From: Gemmatimonadota bacterium
GTDB lineage: Bacteria > Gemmatimonadota > Gemmatimonadetes > Palauibacterales > Palauibacteraceae
NCBI GenBank assembly: GCA_023554245.1
Contig: JAMJQL010000075.1
Location: 1 to 64,000 of the forward strand
Length of the DNA: 64,000 nucleotides
Direction of reading: 5' to 3'
How positions within the stretch are numbered: the first letter of the stretch is position 1; every line of letters starts with the position of its first letter. Position numbers and translations under genes: made by a program. Under the pieces are notes generated by a model that did not search any database, was not told the origin of the DNA, and worked only from the letters and a program-made list of their open reading frames with translations. Shown piece by piece: positions 52,754 through 61,600 of the stretch.

Positions 52754-53275
52754 TTGAATTACCTCGAATTCCTGGCCCGCTGGTACAACCTTCCGTTCCT
52801 CCTGTTCATCGTAGCGGGAGTGCTGACAGGCATTCTCCGCCGGGTCACCCGGCGACGTGGGACCGCTGTCTCTACGGGACTCGTGGCAGCCGGCGTCGTC
52901 GGACTCACGTGGAACGGCGCCCTTCACGACCTCGGCATCGGTGATTACGAGGATCGGTTCGCGCTGGTCCTCGCCGCATCCGCCATGATCGGCACACTCT
53001 TCGGCTGGAGCGTGCAGCGGGCGCGCAGCAAGCTCTTTCCAGCTGTCGAAGGACTGGCGTTCACGGTTGCAGGGCTGGAGGGTACGGAGGCCCGCATGAT
53101 CAGCCGGGAGGTCGATCAGGAGCCCGGCTCAGGTCGAGCGCAGTGGCGGGACTCGGACGGTGTCATGCACCTGGTGAGAGTGCACACGCCGGACTCGGGG
53201 ATTCGCTTCGGACGATCCGTGCGCCTGGTCGAATACGATGCGGAGTCGCGTTCCTACCGGGTCGAGGGTCTTTGA
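52754..53275 (+). CDS. NfeD-like membrane protein
   Basis: This 173-residue protein has two to three membrane helices in the first 100 residues (about 14-28, 38-55, 70-87) and a C-terminal soluble beta-rich domain (about 98-173) with LVRVHTPDSGIRFGRSVRLVEYD, which resembles the OB-fold of NfeD/YqiJ proteins. Such proteins often act with flotillin/SPFH proteins in membrane organisation; none is adjacent here. TTG 52754 is preceded by GGAGGGCGAG, a good ribosome site. Confidence 0.55.
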   Translation: MNYLEFLARWYNLPFLLFIVAGVLTGILRRVTRRRGTAVSTGLVAAGVVGLTWNGALHDLGIGDYEDRFALVLAASAMIGTLFGWSVQRARSKLFPAVEGLAFTVAGLEGTEARMISREVDQEPGSGRAQWRDSDGVMHLVRVHTPDSGIRFGRSVRLVEYDAESRSYRVEGL

Positions 53276-53326
53276 GACGGGCCCGGGCGCGGTAGCGTAT
53301 CGGGAGGTCGGCCCCTGCGCTGGAGG

Positions 53327-54664
53327 TCAGCTCAGCGGCAGCTCGTTAGCGAGAAGCAGACGAGCCACGGTCATGCCGGGCTCCTGTGCCAGTTGCAGCC
53401 GCCGCGGCGGGTCTATCGGTTCCCAATCCGAGTCCCACAGGAGCTCGACTTCGGGGCGAAAGAGATTCTCCGGGTCGGTGGCAGTCACCCGGCCGATCTC
53501 GCCGGACGTGAGTTGCACGTAACTATCCAGGGGGAATGCGGAGATCTCGTTGACGAGCGCCGACACCACCCCCGGATCGAACCACTCACCACCCATGGTC
53601 GCGATCTGCTCCAGGGCTTCGAGGGCGGTGTTCGGGGATCGGTAGGTCCGCGGGTGAGAAAGCGCCTCGAATACGTCGGCAACGGCTATGATCCGTGCCA
53701 GCGGGTCGATTGCGCCGCCCGTGAGTCCCACCGGGTACCCCTGACCCTGCCTGCGTTCGTGCTCCTGCAGGACTATTCGCACGAGCCATTCCCACGAATC
53801 GCCGAGGGGCTCGAGTATCTCCGCGCCCAGCTCCGGGTGCGTTCGAAGCGCCTCTCGCTGTTCCGGGGTGAAGCGTCCCGCATTCTCGAGCAACGCCTTC
53901 GGGAGCCTCGCCATACCCACGTCGTGGACCAGACCGGCGAGAATGGTCCGCACCACGTCCTCGGAGGGCAGCGCCATTCCAAGCGCCAGCTTCCCGGCAA
54001 TCACCGCGACGTTGGTGGAGTGACTTGCCAGGTCGTACGGCGTATGCGGCTCCAGGGATCGATTCACCAGCACATTGTCCAGAAGCAGGCTGGTGTGGAT
54101 GCGCTCGGCGATCAGACGTGCGGCATCCAGATCCGGGGTCAGGTCACGGGCGGCCGAGCCGAGCACGGTTTCCACGGTGACTGCAGCTTCCGCGTAGAGC
54201 CTGGAGGAAGCCCCGGCTTCGGGCCGTCGGGCTCGAACCCCGGGCGCGCCACCGGCGTCGGTCACCACTCCCCTCAGAGCTCCGTTGAGAAGCACCGGTG
54301 AGCAGGGGAGAGTCAGAAACAGCTCGGCGCCTCGAGCGCGAGAGGAAGGATCCCCACTCCTCGAGCCATCGAGCAGGATCAACGAGCGGACCCCCGTGCG
54401 ACCGATACCGTCTTCTTCCTGCCCGGGGGCGAGCGAGGCCGAGTCCGCGAGAGCGTCTTCATGCACCACGAGCAGCTCGGCTCCTGCCTCGGCCGCCGCG
54501 GTAAGCGGATCGCCACCGGCATCAGCCCCGAGGGACTGGAGTCCCGGAACGGCCTCGGAGAGGACACGCAACAGCTCTCCGCTGCCCCGGGGAGGGAGCA
54601 GTACGACCGCTCGCGATCGCTCGCCGGGCGTATCCATGCTCATCATCGGGTTCGTTCCTCGCAT
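53327..54664 (-). CDS. HD-GYP-like protein with degenerate motifs
   Basis: This 445-residue cytoplasmic protein has an N-terminal receiver-like alpha/beta region (about 18-135) lacking a clear phosphoacceptor Asp, and a C-terminal HD-GYP domain. Conserved landmarks are His215 (SHSTNVA), HD247-248 (VHDVGM), His276 (THPELGA), His302 in EHERRQGQGYP (GYP at 309-311) and Asp330 in VADVFEAL. The usual HHExxDGxGYP reads EHERRQGQGYP, so one metal His and the Asp are replaced by Glu and Gln. Cyclic-di-GMP hydrolysis is therefore uncertain. ATG 54664 is supported by a promoter placed just upstream. Confidence 0.8.
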   Translation of the reverse strand: MRGTNPMMSMDTPGERSRAVVLLPPRGSGELLRVLSEAVPGLQSLGADAGGDPLTAAAEAGAELLVVHEDALADSASLAPGQEEDGIGRTGVRSLILLDGSRSGDPSSRARGAELFLTLPCSPVLLNGALRGVVTDAGGAPGVRARRPEAGASSRLYAEAAVTVETVLGSAARDLTPDLDAARLIAERIHTSLLLDNVLVNRSLEPHTPYDLASHSTNVAVIAGKLALGMALPSEDVVRTILAGLVHDVGMARLPKALLENAGRFTPEQREALRTHPELGAEILEPLGDSWEWLVRIVLQEHERRQGQGYPVGLTGGAIDPLARIIAVADVFEALSHPRTYRSPNTALEALEQIATMGGEWFDPGVVSALVNEISAFPLDSYVQLTSGEIGRVTATDPENLFRPEVELLWDSDWEPIDPPRRLQLAQEPGMTVARLLLANELPLS

Positions 54665-54692
54665 CTGAGGTTCCTCTTGCGTACCGAACTCG

Positions 54693-54721
54693 ATTATCGT
54701 CTGCCGGCCCCCGCCTGCCAA
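54693..54721 (-). promoter_or_regulatory. promoter TTGGCA-N17-GATAAT for HD-GYP gene
   Basis: On the minus strand the -35 box is at 54721-54716 and the -10 box at 54698-54693, spacing 17. Transcription would start near 54686, about 22 bases before ATG 54664, which rules out the farther upstream start at 54721. Confidence 0.6.
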
Positions 54722-54762
54722 GCGCTCTCGCCCCCCGGCGCGCTCAGGAGCATCTTGACCCT

Positions 54763-55143
54763 ATGAACAGAACTGCCTGGATTCTCGGTTCGCTGTCCGC
54801 TTTCGTCTGCGTCGCTGCCGGGGCATTCGGAGCGCATGCGCTCGAGTCCGTCGTCGATCCGGACCTCCTCGTGGTCTACGAGACGGGCGTGCGCTACCAG
54901 ATGTTCCATGCCCTGGCCCTGCTCGCCATCGGCCTGGGTGCTACGGTCCGGCCTGAAGGGCGGTGGTCGATTCCGATCTGGCTCTTCGCCTGCGGCACGG
55001 TCCTGTTCTCCGGCAGCCTCTACCTCATGGCACTGACAGGCGCCCGGTGGCTGGGTGCGGTCACCCCGATCGGCGGTCTCTGCTTCCTCGCGGGCTGGAT
55101 CGCCACCGGATTCATAGGCGCACGCAGGAAGACCTCCTCTTGA
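54763..55143 (+). CDS. DUF423 family membrane protein
   Basis: This 126-residue protein has four membrane helices and the DUF423 (YwdK/YgdD-like) pattern: AGAFGAHAL near the start, YQMFHALALLAIG, GTVLFSGSLYLMALTGARWLG and TPIGGLCFLAGW. The family is widespread but has no firmly assigned function. ATG 54763 has AGGAG upstream. It is divergent from the HD-GYP gene and convergent with dcd, whose end lies 18 bases away. Confidence 0.88.
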   Translation: MNRTAWILGSLSAFVCVAAGAFGAHALESVVDPDLLVVYETGVRYQMFHALALLAIGLGATVRPEGRWSIPIWLFACGTVLFSGSLYLMALTGARWLGAVTPIGGLCFLAGWIATGFIGARRKTSS

Positions 55144-55161
55144 GCACCCGACCGGGCCAGC

Positions 55162-55716
55162 TCAGAGGCGAGGCGGAGTCACCCCGGTCTGTCCCTGGTA
55201 CTTCCCCTTCTTGTCGGCGTAGCTGACCTCGCACGGCTCGTCGGATTCGAAGAACAGGACCTGTGCAATCCCTTCGTTCGCGTAGATCCGGGCAGGGAGG
55301 GGAGTCGTGTTGCTGATCTCCAGGGTCACGTGGCCTTCCCATTCCGGCTCGAAGGGCGTGACGTTGGTGATGATGCCGCAGCGAGCATAGGTCGACTTGC
55401 CCACGCAGATCGTCAGCACGTTTCGCGGGATTCGGAAGTACTCGATCGACCGCGCGAGTGCGAACGAATTCGGCGGCACAATGCAGATATCGCCCTGGAA
55501 CTCTATGAAGGAACGCTCATCGAATGACTTCGGGTCAACGACGGGAGACAGAGCATTGTGAAAGATCCGGAACTCGTCGGACACCCGCATGTCGTACCCG
55601 TAGCTGGACAATCCGTAGGAAATCACACCCTCCCGGACCTGGCGCTCCGTGAATGGCTCGATCATCCCGTGCTCGGTGGCCATGCGGCGAATCCAGCCGT
55701 CGCTCTTGATGCTCAT
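55162..55716 (-). CDS. dcd: dCTP deaminase
   Basis: This 184-residue trimeric enzyme deaminates dCTP to dUTP for thymidylate synthesis. Conserved blocks are [38 protein letters not shown] and the catalytic Glu in [20 protein letters not shown] 55716 overlaps the alpha/beta-hydrolase stop (ATGA), so the two genes are co-translated on the minus strand. Confidence 0.95.
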   Translation of the reverse strand: MSIKSDGWIRRMATEHGMIEPFTERQVREGVISYGLSSYGYDMRVSDEFRIFHNALSPVVDPKSFDERSFIEFQGDICIVPPNSFALARSIEYFRIPRNVLTICVGKSTYARCGIITNVTPFEPEWEGHVTLEISNTTPLPARIYANEGIAQVLFFESDEPCEVSYADKKGKYQGQTGVTPPRL

Positions 55717-56582
55717 CTTCGGTCTGTCCTCCCCGGCTGCCCGGCGCCGTCGAGTTCGAGGATCATCTGAACGACCCGGTCCGGAGCTTCCTCGGGCACT
55801 CCGTGGGCACACTCTTCCAACACGTCATACGGACCTCCGAGGCGGGCCGCCCAGCGGGCGACCTCCTTCGGCGGAGCGCGACGGTCATGTCGACCTGTGA
55901 CGAGCCGCACGTGCGTTTCCGCGGGCACAGCACATGACTCGAGCTCCGAAGGTCGCCAGTCGGCGACGACTCGAAGAATCGCGTCGATCTTGTCACCCGA
56001 GTCGAGGGTGTCTGCGTATCTCCGGATCGTTTCTTCCGTCGCCTTGCGCGGATCGGCGTACACGCGCCGCGTGAGGATATACCGGGTGAGGGGTCGGCGG
56101 TAGTGCCTGACGAACGGGAGGAGCACCCGCCGCACAGCGGGGAGGGAGAGAAGGTCGAGCACCGGCGGGCGGCGAGTCCACGGACTGACCGGATTGATGA
56201 GCAGGAGCCCGCCGCACTCTCGAACGGCTGAGAGTGCAACGGCCAGCGCCGCTCCGTGGGAATGTCCGACCACGATCGGCGACCTGAGATCCAGCTCGTC
56301 GAACAGTGCGACGATTCGATCCGTCTCGTCGCCGAGTCGAAATCTGTCTCCCGGCGAAGCGGGCGATGCCCCCCGACCCGCGAGGTCCGGTGCGACGAGT
56401 CGATAGCGGTCGGTGAGGCGGGGCATCAGCGAGGCCCATTCGGTCCGATTCGCGCTCAGACCGTGCAGCAGCAGGAGGTCTCGCCCCCGGCCCGAGACGA
56501 GTGCGAAGAGATCCCCGACCCGGCGCTCCTCGGCCGAGTCGGATCCCCCGGCAAAGCGCTCTTGTGCTCGGGAACCGGTCAT
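55713..56582 (-). CDS. alpha/beta-hydrolase
   Basis: This 289-residue protein has the alpha/beta-hydrolase pattern: oxyanion-hole [13 protein letters not shown] (about 36-48), nucleophile Ser in [10 protein letters not shown] (elbow GHSHG), acid Asp in [10 protein letters not shown] and His in [11 protein letters not shown]. No signal peptide is evident. It resembles haloperoxidase or carboxylesterase-type enzymes, but the substrate cannot be told. It lies upstream of dcd on the minus strand and is divergent from the nuo operon. Confidence 0.85.
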   Translation of the reverse strand: MTGSRAQERFAGGSDSAEERRVGDLFALVSGRGRDLLLLHGLSANRTEWASLMPRLTDRYRLVAPDLAGRGASPASPGDRFRLGDETDRIVALFDELDLRSPIVVGHSHGAALAVALSAVRECGGLLLINPVSPWTRRPPVLDLLSLPAVRRVLLPFVRHYRRPLTRYILTRRVYADPRKATEETIRRYADTLDSGDKIDAILRVVADWRPSELESCAVPAETHVRLVTGRHDRRAPPKEVARWAARLGGPYDVLEECAHGVPEEAPDRVVQMILELDGAGQPGRTDRR

Positions 56583-56728
56583 AGTCTCTTATCCGCTACG
56601 TGAATTCCGGTGCGTCGCCCGAATGTGGTGATCCGTGCCTGAAAACGCACGTTCTGTTTACGCTGCCATGGGTCGCGCTCAGGTTTCGCGCGACGAGTGA
56701 GACCGTTCACACCGTGCCGGGACTGGTC

Positions 56729-57085
56729 ATGCGGCAGGCATACATCGGCATCGCCATCCTTCTCGTCGTCGGCCTGCTCAACGCAGGCCTCTTCCTGGCG
56801 TTGTCCCATCTCGCCAGCGTTCGACGGCCGACGAAGGTGAAGGCTTCGGCCTACGAGTCGGGGATCGATCCGCTCGGCGACACGCGCGACCGTTTTTCGG
56901 TCAAGTTCTACATGGTCGCGATCCTGTTCATCGTCTTCGACATCGAGACGATATTCTTCTTTCCGTGGGCCTCGATATTCCGCGAACTGGGGCTGCCCGG
57001 GCTGATCGCGATGTCCGTGTTCGTGCTCGTGCTCGGTGTCGGGCTGGCGTATGAGTGGAAGAAGGGCGCGCTGGAATGGGAATGA
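56729..57085 (+). CDS. nuoA: NADH-quinone oxidoreductase subunit A
   Basis: This 118-residue subunit has three membrane helices and the conserved segment [20 protein letters not shown] followed by [17 protein letters not shown], diagnostic of NuoA. ATG 56729 gives the standard length; an in-frame GTG at 56714 is also possible, and neither has a strong ribosome site. It opens the nuoA-B-CD-E-F-G-H operon. I could not identify a clear promoter in the gap from the divergent hydrolase. Confidence 0.93.
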   Translation: MRQAYIGIAILLVVGLLNAGLFLALSHLASVRRPTKVKASAYESGIDPLGDTRDRFSVKFYMVAILFIVFDIETIFFFPWASIFRELGLPGLIAMSVFVLVLGVGLAYEWKKGALEWE

Positions 57086-57104
57086 TGCGAGGGGGCTCAC
57101 GGGG

Positions 57105-57803
57105 ATGACGACTGGCAAGCAGTTGCCGACGATCCAGGGACTCGAGGCAGGGGCCGACATGGGACCGCCGAGATCCTGGCTCACCACGCGAATCGACTAC
57201 CTGGTCAACTGGTCGCGACGCAACTCCATCTGGCCGATGCCTTTCGGTACGGCGTGCTGCGCGATCGAGATGATGGCGGCGGCGGCCTCGCGATACGATC
57301 TGGCCCGGTTCGGCATGGAGAGGTTTTCCTTCAGCCCGCGCCAGGCCGACCTCATGATCGTCGCGGGCCGGGTGTCCTACAAACTGGCTCCGATCATGCG
57401 GCGGGTGTGGGACCAGATGCCGCAGCCCAAGTGGTGTGTCTCGATGGGCGCCTGCGCGAGTTCGGGCGGGATGTTCGACAACTACACGATCATGCAGGGG
57501 ATCGACCAGGTGGTGCCGGTCGACGTATACGTACCCGGTTGCCCGCCGCGCCCGGAGAGCCTGATCTACGCACTTCTGATGATTCAGGAGAAGATCAAGG
57601 GCGAATCGCTCGTGAACCCGGAGCTCCGGATGGAAAACCCGGACGCGGTAGGGCGGCCGAATCTCCCGCCCGAGGCGATCGAGCTCGTCGCACAGCCCTT
57701 CGGAAACTCGACCCGGCAGAACCGGTTGAGCGGAGCCGTGCCGAGCGGCGCGATCCTGCGTCCTCGGGATCGACTCGAGCGATTGCTAGAGCACCAGGAC
57801 TGA
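57105..57803 (+). CDS. nuoB: NADH-quinone oxidoreductase subunit B
   Basis: This 232-residue subunit carries cluster N2, the last iron-sulfur centre before quinone. The ligands are Cys51-Cys52 (GTACCAIE), Cys117 (MGACASSGG) and Cys146 (VPGCPPRPE). A C-terminal extension of about 50 residues beyond the core is present. ATG 57105 lies 20 bases after nuoA with GAGGGGG upstream. Confidence 0.95.
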   Translation: MTTGKQLPTIQGLEAGADMGPPRSWLTTRIDYLVNWSRRNSIWPMPFGTACCAIEMMAAAASRYDLARFGMERFSFSPRQADLMIVAGRVSYKLAPIMRRVWDQMPQPKWCVSMGACASSGGMFDNYTIMQGIDQVVPVDVYVPGCPPRPESLIYALLMIQEKIKGESLVNPELRMENPDAVGRPNLPPEAIELVAQPFGNSTRQNRLSGAVPSGAILRPRDRLERLLEHQD

Positions 57804-57808
57804 TCGCA

Positions 57809-59680
57809 ATGTCTTCTACTACCGTGCCAGAACAGACCATCGACCTCATCACCGGCACGCCACCGGCGGAAGGTGGAGCGGACACCGATCCGGCGATCCA
57901 GGCTCTTCGCCGGCGATTCGATTCGGCGATCCTGTCGGTGCACACGGATGCCGTCGATGCCCCCTGCGCAGTAATCGATCCGGCCAGCAACTACGATGTG
58001 CTCGAGTTCCTGAAGACCGATCCGGCCATGGCCTACGATCTCCTGGTCGACGTCATGGGCGTGGACATTGGCGGCGGTCGGCCAATCCGGGTCTGGTACC
58101 AGCTCTGGTCGATGAGGCACGGCCGGCAGCTCAGGATCGAGTGCCGGGTTCCCTACGAGAACCTGGAGCTCAGGTCGGTCACCCCGCTGTGGCGGACGGC
58201 CAACTGGCTGGAGCGCGAGGTCTGGGACATGTACGGCGTGACGTTCACGGGCCACCCGGACCTCCGACGCATTCTCATGCCCGAGAACTACGACGAGGGC
58301 TTCCCGCTGCGGAAGGAATTTCCGCTTCGGGGCCGCTTCGCCCGGTCCGAGCAGGTTCGCCGGGCTCTCGAGCGGAAGGGCGAGGAGATCTACGCTCGTG
58401 AGGAGCTGGAGATGGCGGGAGTCCTCGCGGCGACCGAAGAGGATGCGCCGTCCGACGAGTTGATTCCCGAGCTCAGCATGAAGATCGGTCCGGAATTGCT
58501 GGCGGACGGTCTGGAAGCTGACCGAATGGTCATCAACATGGGCCCGCAGCACCCTGCGACGCACGGAGTGCTCCGGCTCGTGCTTCAGCTGGACGGCGAG
58601 AACGTCGAACGCTGCATTCCGCACATCGGCTATCTGCACACGGGCTTCGAGAAGACTTGCGAGTATCGCGAGTGGAACCAGGTCGTCCCGTACACCGACC
58701 GCATGGACTATCTCGCGCCGATGATCTACAACATCGCGTACGCCGGCGCGGTCGAAAGCCTGCTCGGAATCGAGATCACGCCGCGTTGCCGCGCAGTTCG
58801 CCTGATTCTGAGCGAGTTGAACCGGCTGCTCGGGCACCTGCTGTGGCTCGGCACGACGGCGATGGACATCGGTGCCACCACGGTCTTCATCTACACCTTC
58901 GGCGAGCGGGAAACGATCTACAACCTCCATGAGGCGTACTGCGGATCGCGGATCACGAATTCCGCCACCCGCATCGGAGGCATGCTCGCAGATCTTCCGG
59001 CCGGCTGGCTCGAGGCGTGCCGCGATTTCGTGCGGAGGCTCCCTGAAACTCTGGATGAGAGCGAGCGCCTGCTCACCCGGAACAGCATCTGGATGGCGCG
59101 GACCATGGACATCGGCGTCATCGATGCCGAAACGGCTCTCAACTTCGGGCTCACGGGCCCCAACCTCCGGGCAAGCGGGATCGCCTACGACGTCAGAAAG
59201 GCGCGCCCGTACCTGGGCTACGACGAGTACGATTTCGACGTGCCGGTCGGCGTGACCGGTGACACGTACGATCGATACCTGGTCCGGCTCGAAGAGATGC
59301 GGCAGAGCATCCGGATTCTCGAGCAGGCGCTCGATCGGGTGCCGGATGGTCCGATCAACGTATCGGACCCGGCCGTGATCCTGCCGCCGAAGAGCGAGGC
59401 GATGGGGTCGATCGACGCGATGATCGCTCACTTCAAGCTGGTCATGGAAGGACTGCAGGTCCCTGCCGGCGAGGTGTGGTATTCGGTCGAGGCGACGAAG
59501 GGCGAGCTGGGGATCGGCATCGTGTCCGACGGCGGCTCGAAGCCCGTGCGCTGCCGGTTCCGTGCACCGTCGTTCGTCAACCTGTCGGCGCTTCCGTACC
59601 TGGTGGAAGGTGGCCTGGTCTCGGACGTGATCGCGGTCAACGCGAGCATCGACATCGTCCTCGGCGAGATCGATCGGTGA
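57809..59680 (+). CDS. nuoCD: NADH-quinone oxidoreductase, fused subunits C and D
   Basis: This 623-residue protein joins a NuoC domain (about residues 30-180, with WLEREVWDMYGVTFTGHPDL and PLRKEFPLRGR) to a NuoD domain (about 225-623, starting NMGPQHPATHGVLRL and including HTGFEKTCEYREW, with the quinone-site His/Tyr region). The fused form is known from E. coli and several other lineages. A charged linker of about 40 residues joins the two. ATG 57809 lies 6 bases after nuoB. Confidence 0.95.
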   Translation: MSSTTVPEQTIDLITGTPPAEGGADTDPAIQALRRRFDSAILSVHTDAVDAPCAVIDPASNYDVLEFLKTDPAMAYDLLVDVMGVDIGGGRPIRVWYQLWSMRHGRQLRIECRVPYENLELRSVTPLWRTANWLEREVWDMYGVTFTGHPDLRRILMPENYDEGFPLRKEFPLRGRFARSEQVRRALERKGEEIYAREELEMAGVLAATEEDAPSDELIPELSMKIGPELLADGLEADRMVINMGPQHPATHGVLRLVLQLDGENVERCIPHIGYLHTGFEKTCEYREWNQVVPYTDRMDYLAPMIYNIAYAGAVESLLGIEITPRCRAVRLILSELNRLLGHLLWLGTTAMDIGATTVFIYTFGERETIYNLHEAYCGSRITNSATRIGGMLADLPAGWLEACRDFVRRLPETLDESERLLTRNSIWMARTMDIGVIDAETALNFGLTGPNLRASGIAYDVRKARPYLGYDEYDFDVPVGVTGDTYDRYLVRLEEMRQSIRILEQALDRVPDGPINVSDPAVILPPKSEAMGSIDAMIAHFKLVMEGLQVPAGEVWYSVEATKGELGIGIVSDGGSKPVRCRFRAPSFVNLSALPYLVEGGLVSDVIAVNASIDIVLGEIDR

Positions 59681-59732
59681 ACTCGCCCACCGCTGCTCAG
59701 GGCACGAACTCCGAACGGAGAGAGCGGAAGAC

Positions 59733-60290
59733 GTGAAGAAAGTCCACCCAGCCGTCGTTGGGGCGCAGCCGTTCCAGCTGGCGGAGCACCGACCGGTCGA
59801 GCGACTCTTCGAAGATGCGGAAGGCCGCGATCGCCTCGAGAAGTCCCTCAGCAGGTATCCGGAGAAGAAGGGCGCACTCCTCCCCATGCTCGCATATGCG
59901 CAGGAGCGGAACGGCTGGCTCTCGCCGGAAGCGATGGAGGAGATCGCCGAGGCGCTCGACCTGACGCCCGCCTACGTCCGGTCGGTGGCGACTTTCTACA
60001 CGATGTACGCGAAGCGTCCTGTCGGACGGTACTGGATCCAGGTCTGCACCTGCATCTCCTGTCACGTGAACCGCGGGGAGGAAGTGTTCGAGTCCTTCCT
60101 CGAGCACACGGGCACCCGCGCAGGCGAAGTGTCTGAGGATGGCCGGTACACGGTGATCGAGGCCGAGTGCCTGGGGGCCTGCGGCTTCGCCACCGTCGTG
60201 CAGGTGAATGACCGCTACTTCGAAAACGTCACCCCGGAGACGGTGCCGGAGGTGCTGGCGCAGCTCGAACCGGGCGAACCCGAGGCATAG
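59733..60290 (+). CDS. nuoE: NADH-quinone oxidoreductase subunit E
   Basis: This 185-residue subunit holds the [2Fe-2S] cluster N1a. The ligands are Cys105, Cys110 (VCTCISC), Cys146 and Cys150 (ECLGACG). The helical N-terminal region (RYPEKKGALLPMLAYAQERNGWLS) is typical. GTG 59733 is preceded by GGAGAGAG. It is followed 5 bases later by nuoF. Confidence 0.93.
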   Translation: MKKVHPAVVGAQPFQLAEHRPVERLFEDAEGRDRLEKSLSRYPEKKGALLPMLAYAQERNGWLSPEAMEEIAEALDLTPAYVRSVATFYTMYAKRPVGRYWIQVCTCISCHVNRGEEVFESFLEHTGTRAGEVSEDGRYTVIEAECLGACGFATVVQVNDRYFENVTPETVPEVLAQLEPGEPEA

Positions 60291-60294
60291 CCAG

Positions 60295-61572
60295 ATGGGA
60301 TTCCCGCACGACCACGACCTCGAGATCGGTACGATCCTCTCGCGGCACTTCGGTGACCCGAAGGCTCGGGAGCTGGACACGTGGCTGACCTACGGAGGAT
60401 ACGAAGGACTCAAGCAGGCCGTCGAGATGGACCCGGGCGAGATCACGACGATCGTCAAGGACTCGGGACTCAGGGGAAGAGGCGGCGCCGGTTTCCCGAC
60501 CGGTCTCAAGTGGAGCTTCATGCCGCAGGAGAAGAGCGGTCCGCACTACCTTTGCTGCAACGCGGACGAGTCCGAGCCGGGAGCTTTCAAGGACCGTGAG
60601 ATCCTGCGCTGGGTCCCTCACCTGCTGATCGAAGGTTGCCTGATCGCGGCTCGAGCCATTCGTGCCGAACACGCTTACATCTACGTGCGGGGAGAGTATT
60701 TCCCCTTCACCTCGATTCTCAACGATGCGGTGGTCGAGGCCTACGAGGCCGGCTATATCGGCAGAGACATACTGGGCAGCGGGTGGGACTGCGACTTGAC
60801 CGTCCACATAGGTGCCGGCGCCTACATCGCGGGCGAGGAAACCGGCCTGATGAGTTCGCTCACCGGAGGGCGGGCGGAACCGAAGATCAAGCCGCCGTTT
60901 CCCGCGCAGTCGGGCGTATTCGGCAAGCCGACCACGGTCAACAACGTGGAGACTCTCGCCGCGGTTCCGATGATCCTGATCAACGGGGCGGACTGGTACC
61001 GTCAATGGGGGACCGAGAAGAGTCCGGGCACCAAGTTGTGGTGCTGCTCAGGTCACCTGGTGCGCCCGGGGAACTACGAACTCGAGCTCGGAGTGCCGCT
61101 CAAGGACGTGATCTACGATGTGTGCGGTGGCGCTCCCGACGGAAAGAAGATCAAGGCAGTGATCCCGGGCGGGTCTTCGACCGCCATGCTCACGGCCGAC
61201 GAACTCGACGTGCCCTCGACCTACGAAGGGCTGCAGGAGGCGGGCAGCTCTCTGGGGACGGCGTCGCCGATCGTTCTGAACGAAGATACCAATATCGTCC
61301 GCGCGATGCGTCGAATCGCGGATTTCTACGCGCACGAGTCGTGCGGCCAGTGCGTTCAGTGCCGGGAGGGCACCTCCTGGGTTGCCAAGATCCTCAAGCG
61401 CATTGAGGACGGCGACGGGCGGCTTTCGGACCTGGATACCCTGTACGACCTCTGTGAGCAGTTGACGGGACGCACGATATGCGTGCTCGCCGACAGCGTC
61501 GTCTTCCCGCTCCGGTCCTCGCTGGACAAGTTCCGGGACGAGTACGAGGCGCTGATCGGCGGACGAGCCTGA
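60295..61572 (+). CDS. nuoF: NADH-quinone oxidoreductase subunit F
   Basis: This 425-residue subunit binds NADH and FMN and carries cluster N3. It has the glycine-rich GLRGRGGAGFPTGLKW, the NADH/FMN region CNADESEPGAFKDRE, YIAGEETGLMSSLTGG, and cluster ligands in ESCGQCVQCREG plus a later Cys in GRTICVLAD. ATG 60295 lies four bases after nuoE. Length is normal. Confidence 0.95.
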   Translation: MGFPHDHDLEIGTILSRHFGDPKARELDTWLTYGGYEGLKQAVEMDPGEITTIVKDSGLRGRGGAGFPTGLKWSFMPQEKSGPHYLCCNADESEPGAFKDREILRWVPHLLIEGCLIAARAIRAEHAYIYVRGEYFPFTSILNDAVVEAYEAGYIGRDILGSGWDCDLTVHIGAGAYIAGEETGLMSSLTGGRAEPKIKPPFPAQSGVFGKPTTVNNVETLAAVPMILINGADWYRQWGTEKSPGTKLWCCSGHLVRPGNYELELGVPLKDVIYDVCGGAPDGKKIKAVIPGGSSTAMLTADELDVPSTYEGLQEAGSSLGTASPIVLNEDTNIVRAMRRIADFYAHESCGQCVQCREGTSWVAKILKRIEDGDGRLSDLDTLYDLCEQLTGRTICVLADSVVFPLRSSLDKFRDEYEALIGGRA

Positions 61573-61600
61573 ACCGAGCCTTACGAGGCGCGAGACACGG

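Noticed and set aside
57584-59887. Long minus-strand open frame opposite nuoCD
   Set aside because: It lies fully within nuoCD, which has clear family motifs throughout; the antisense product looks like random GC-rich translation.
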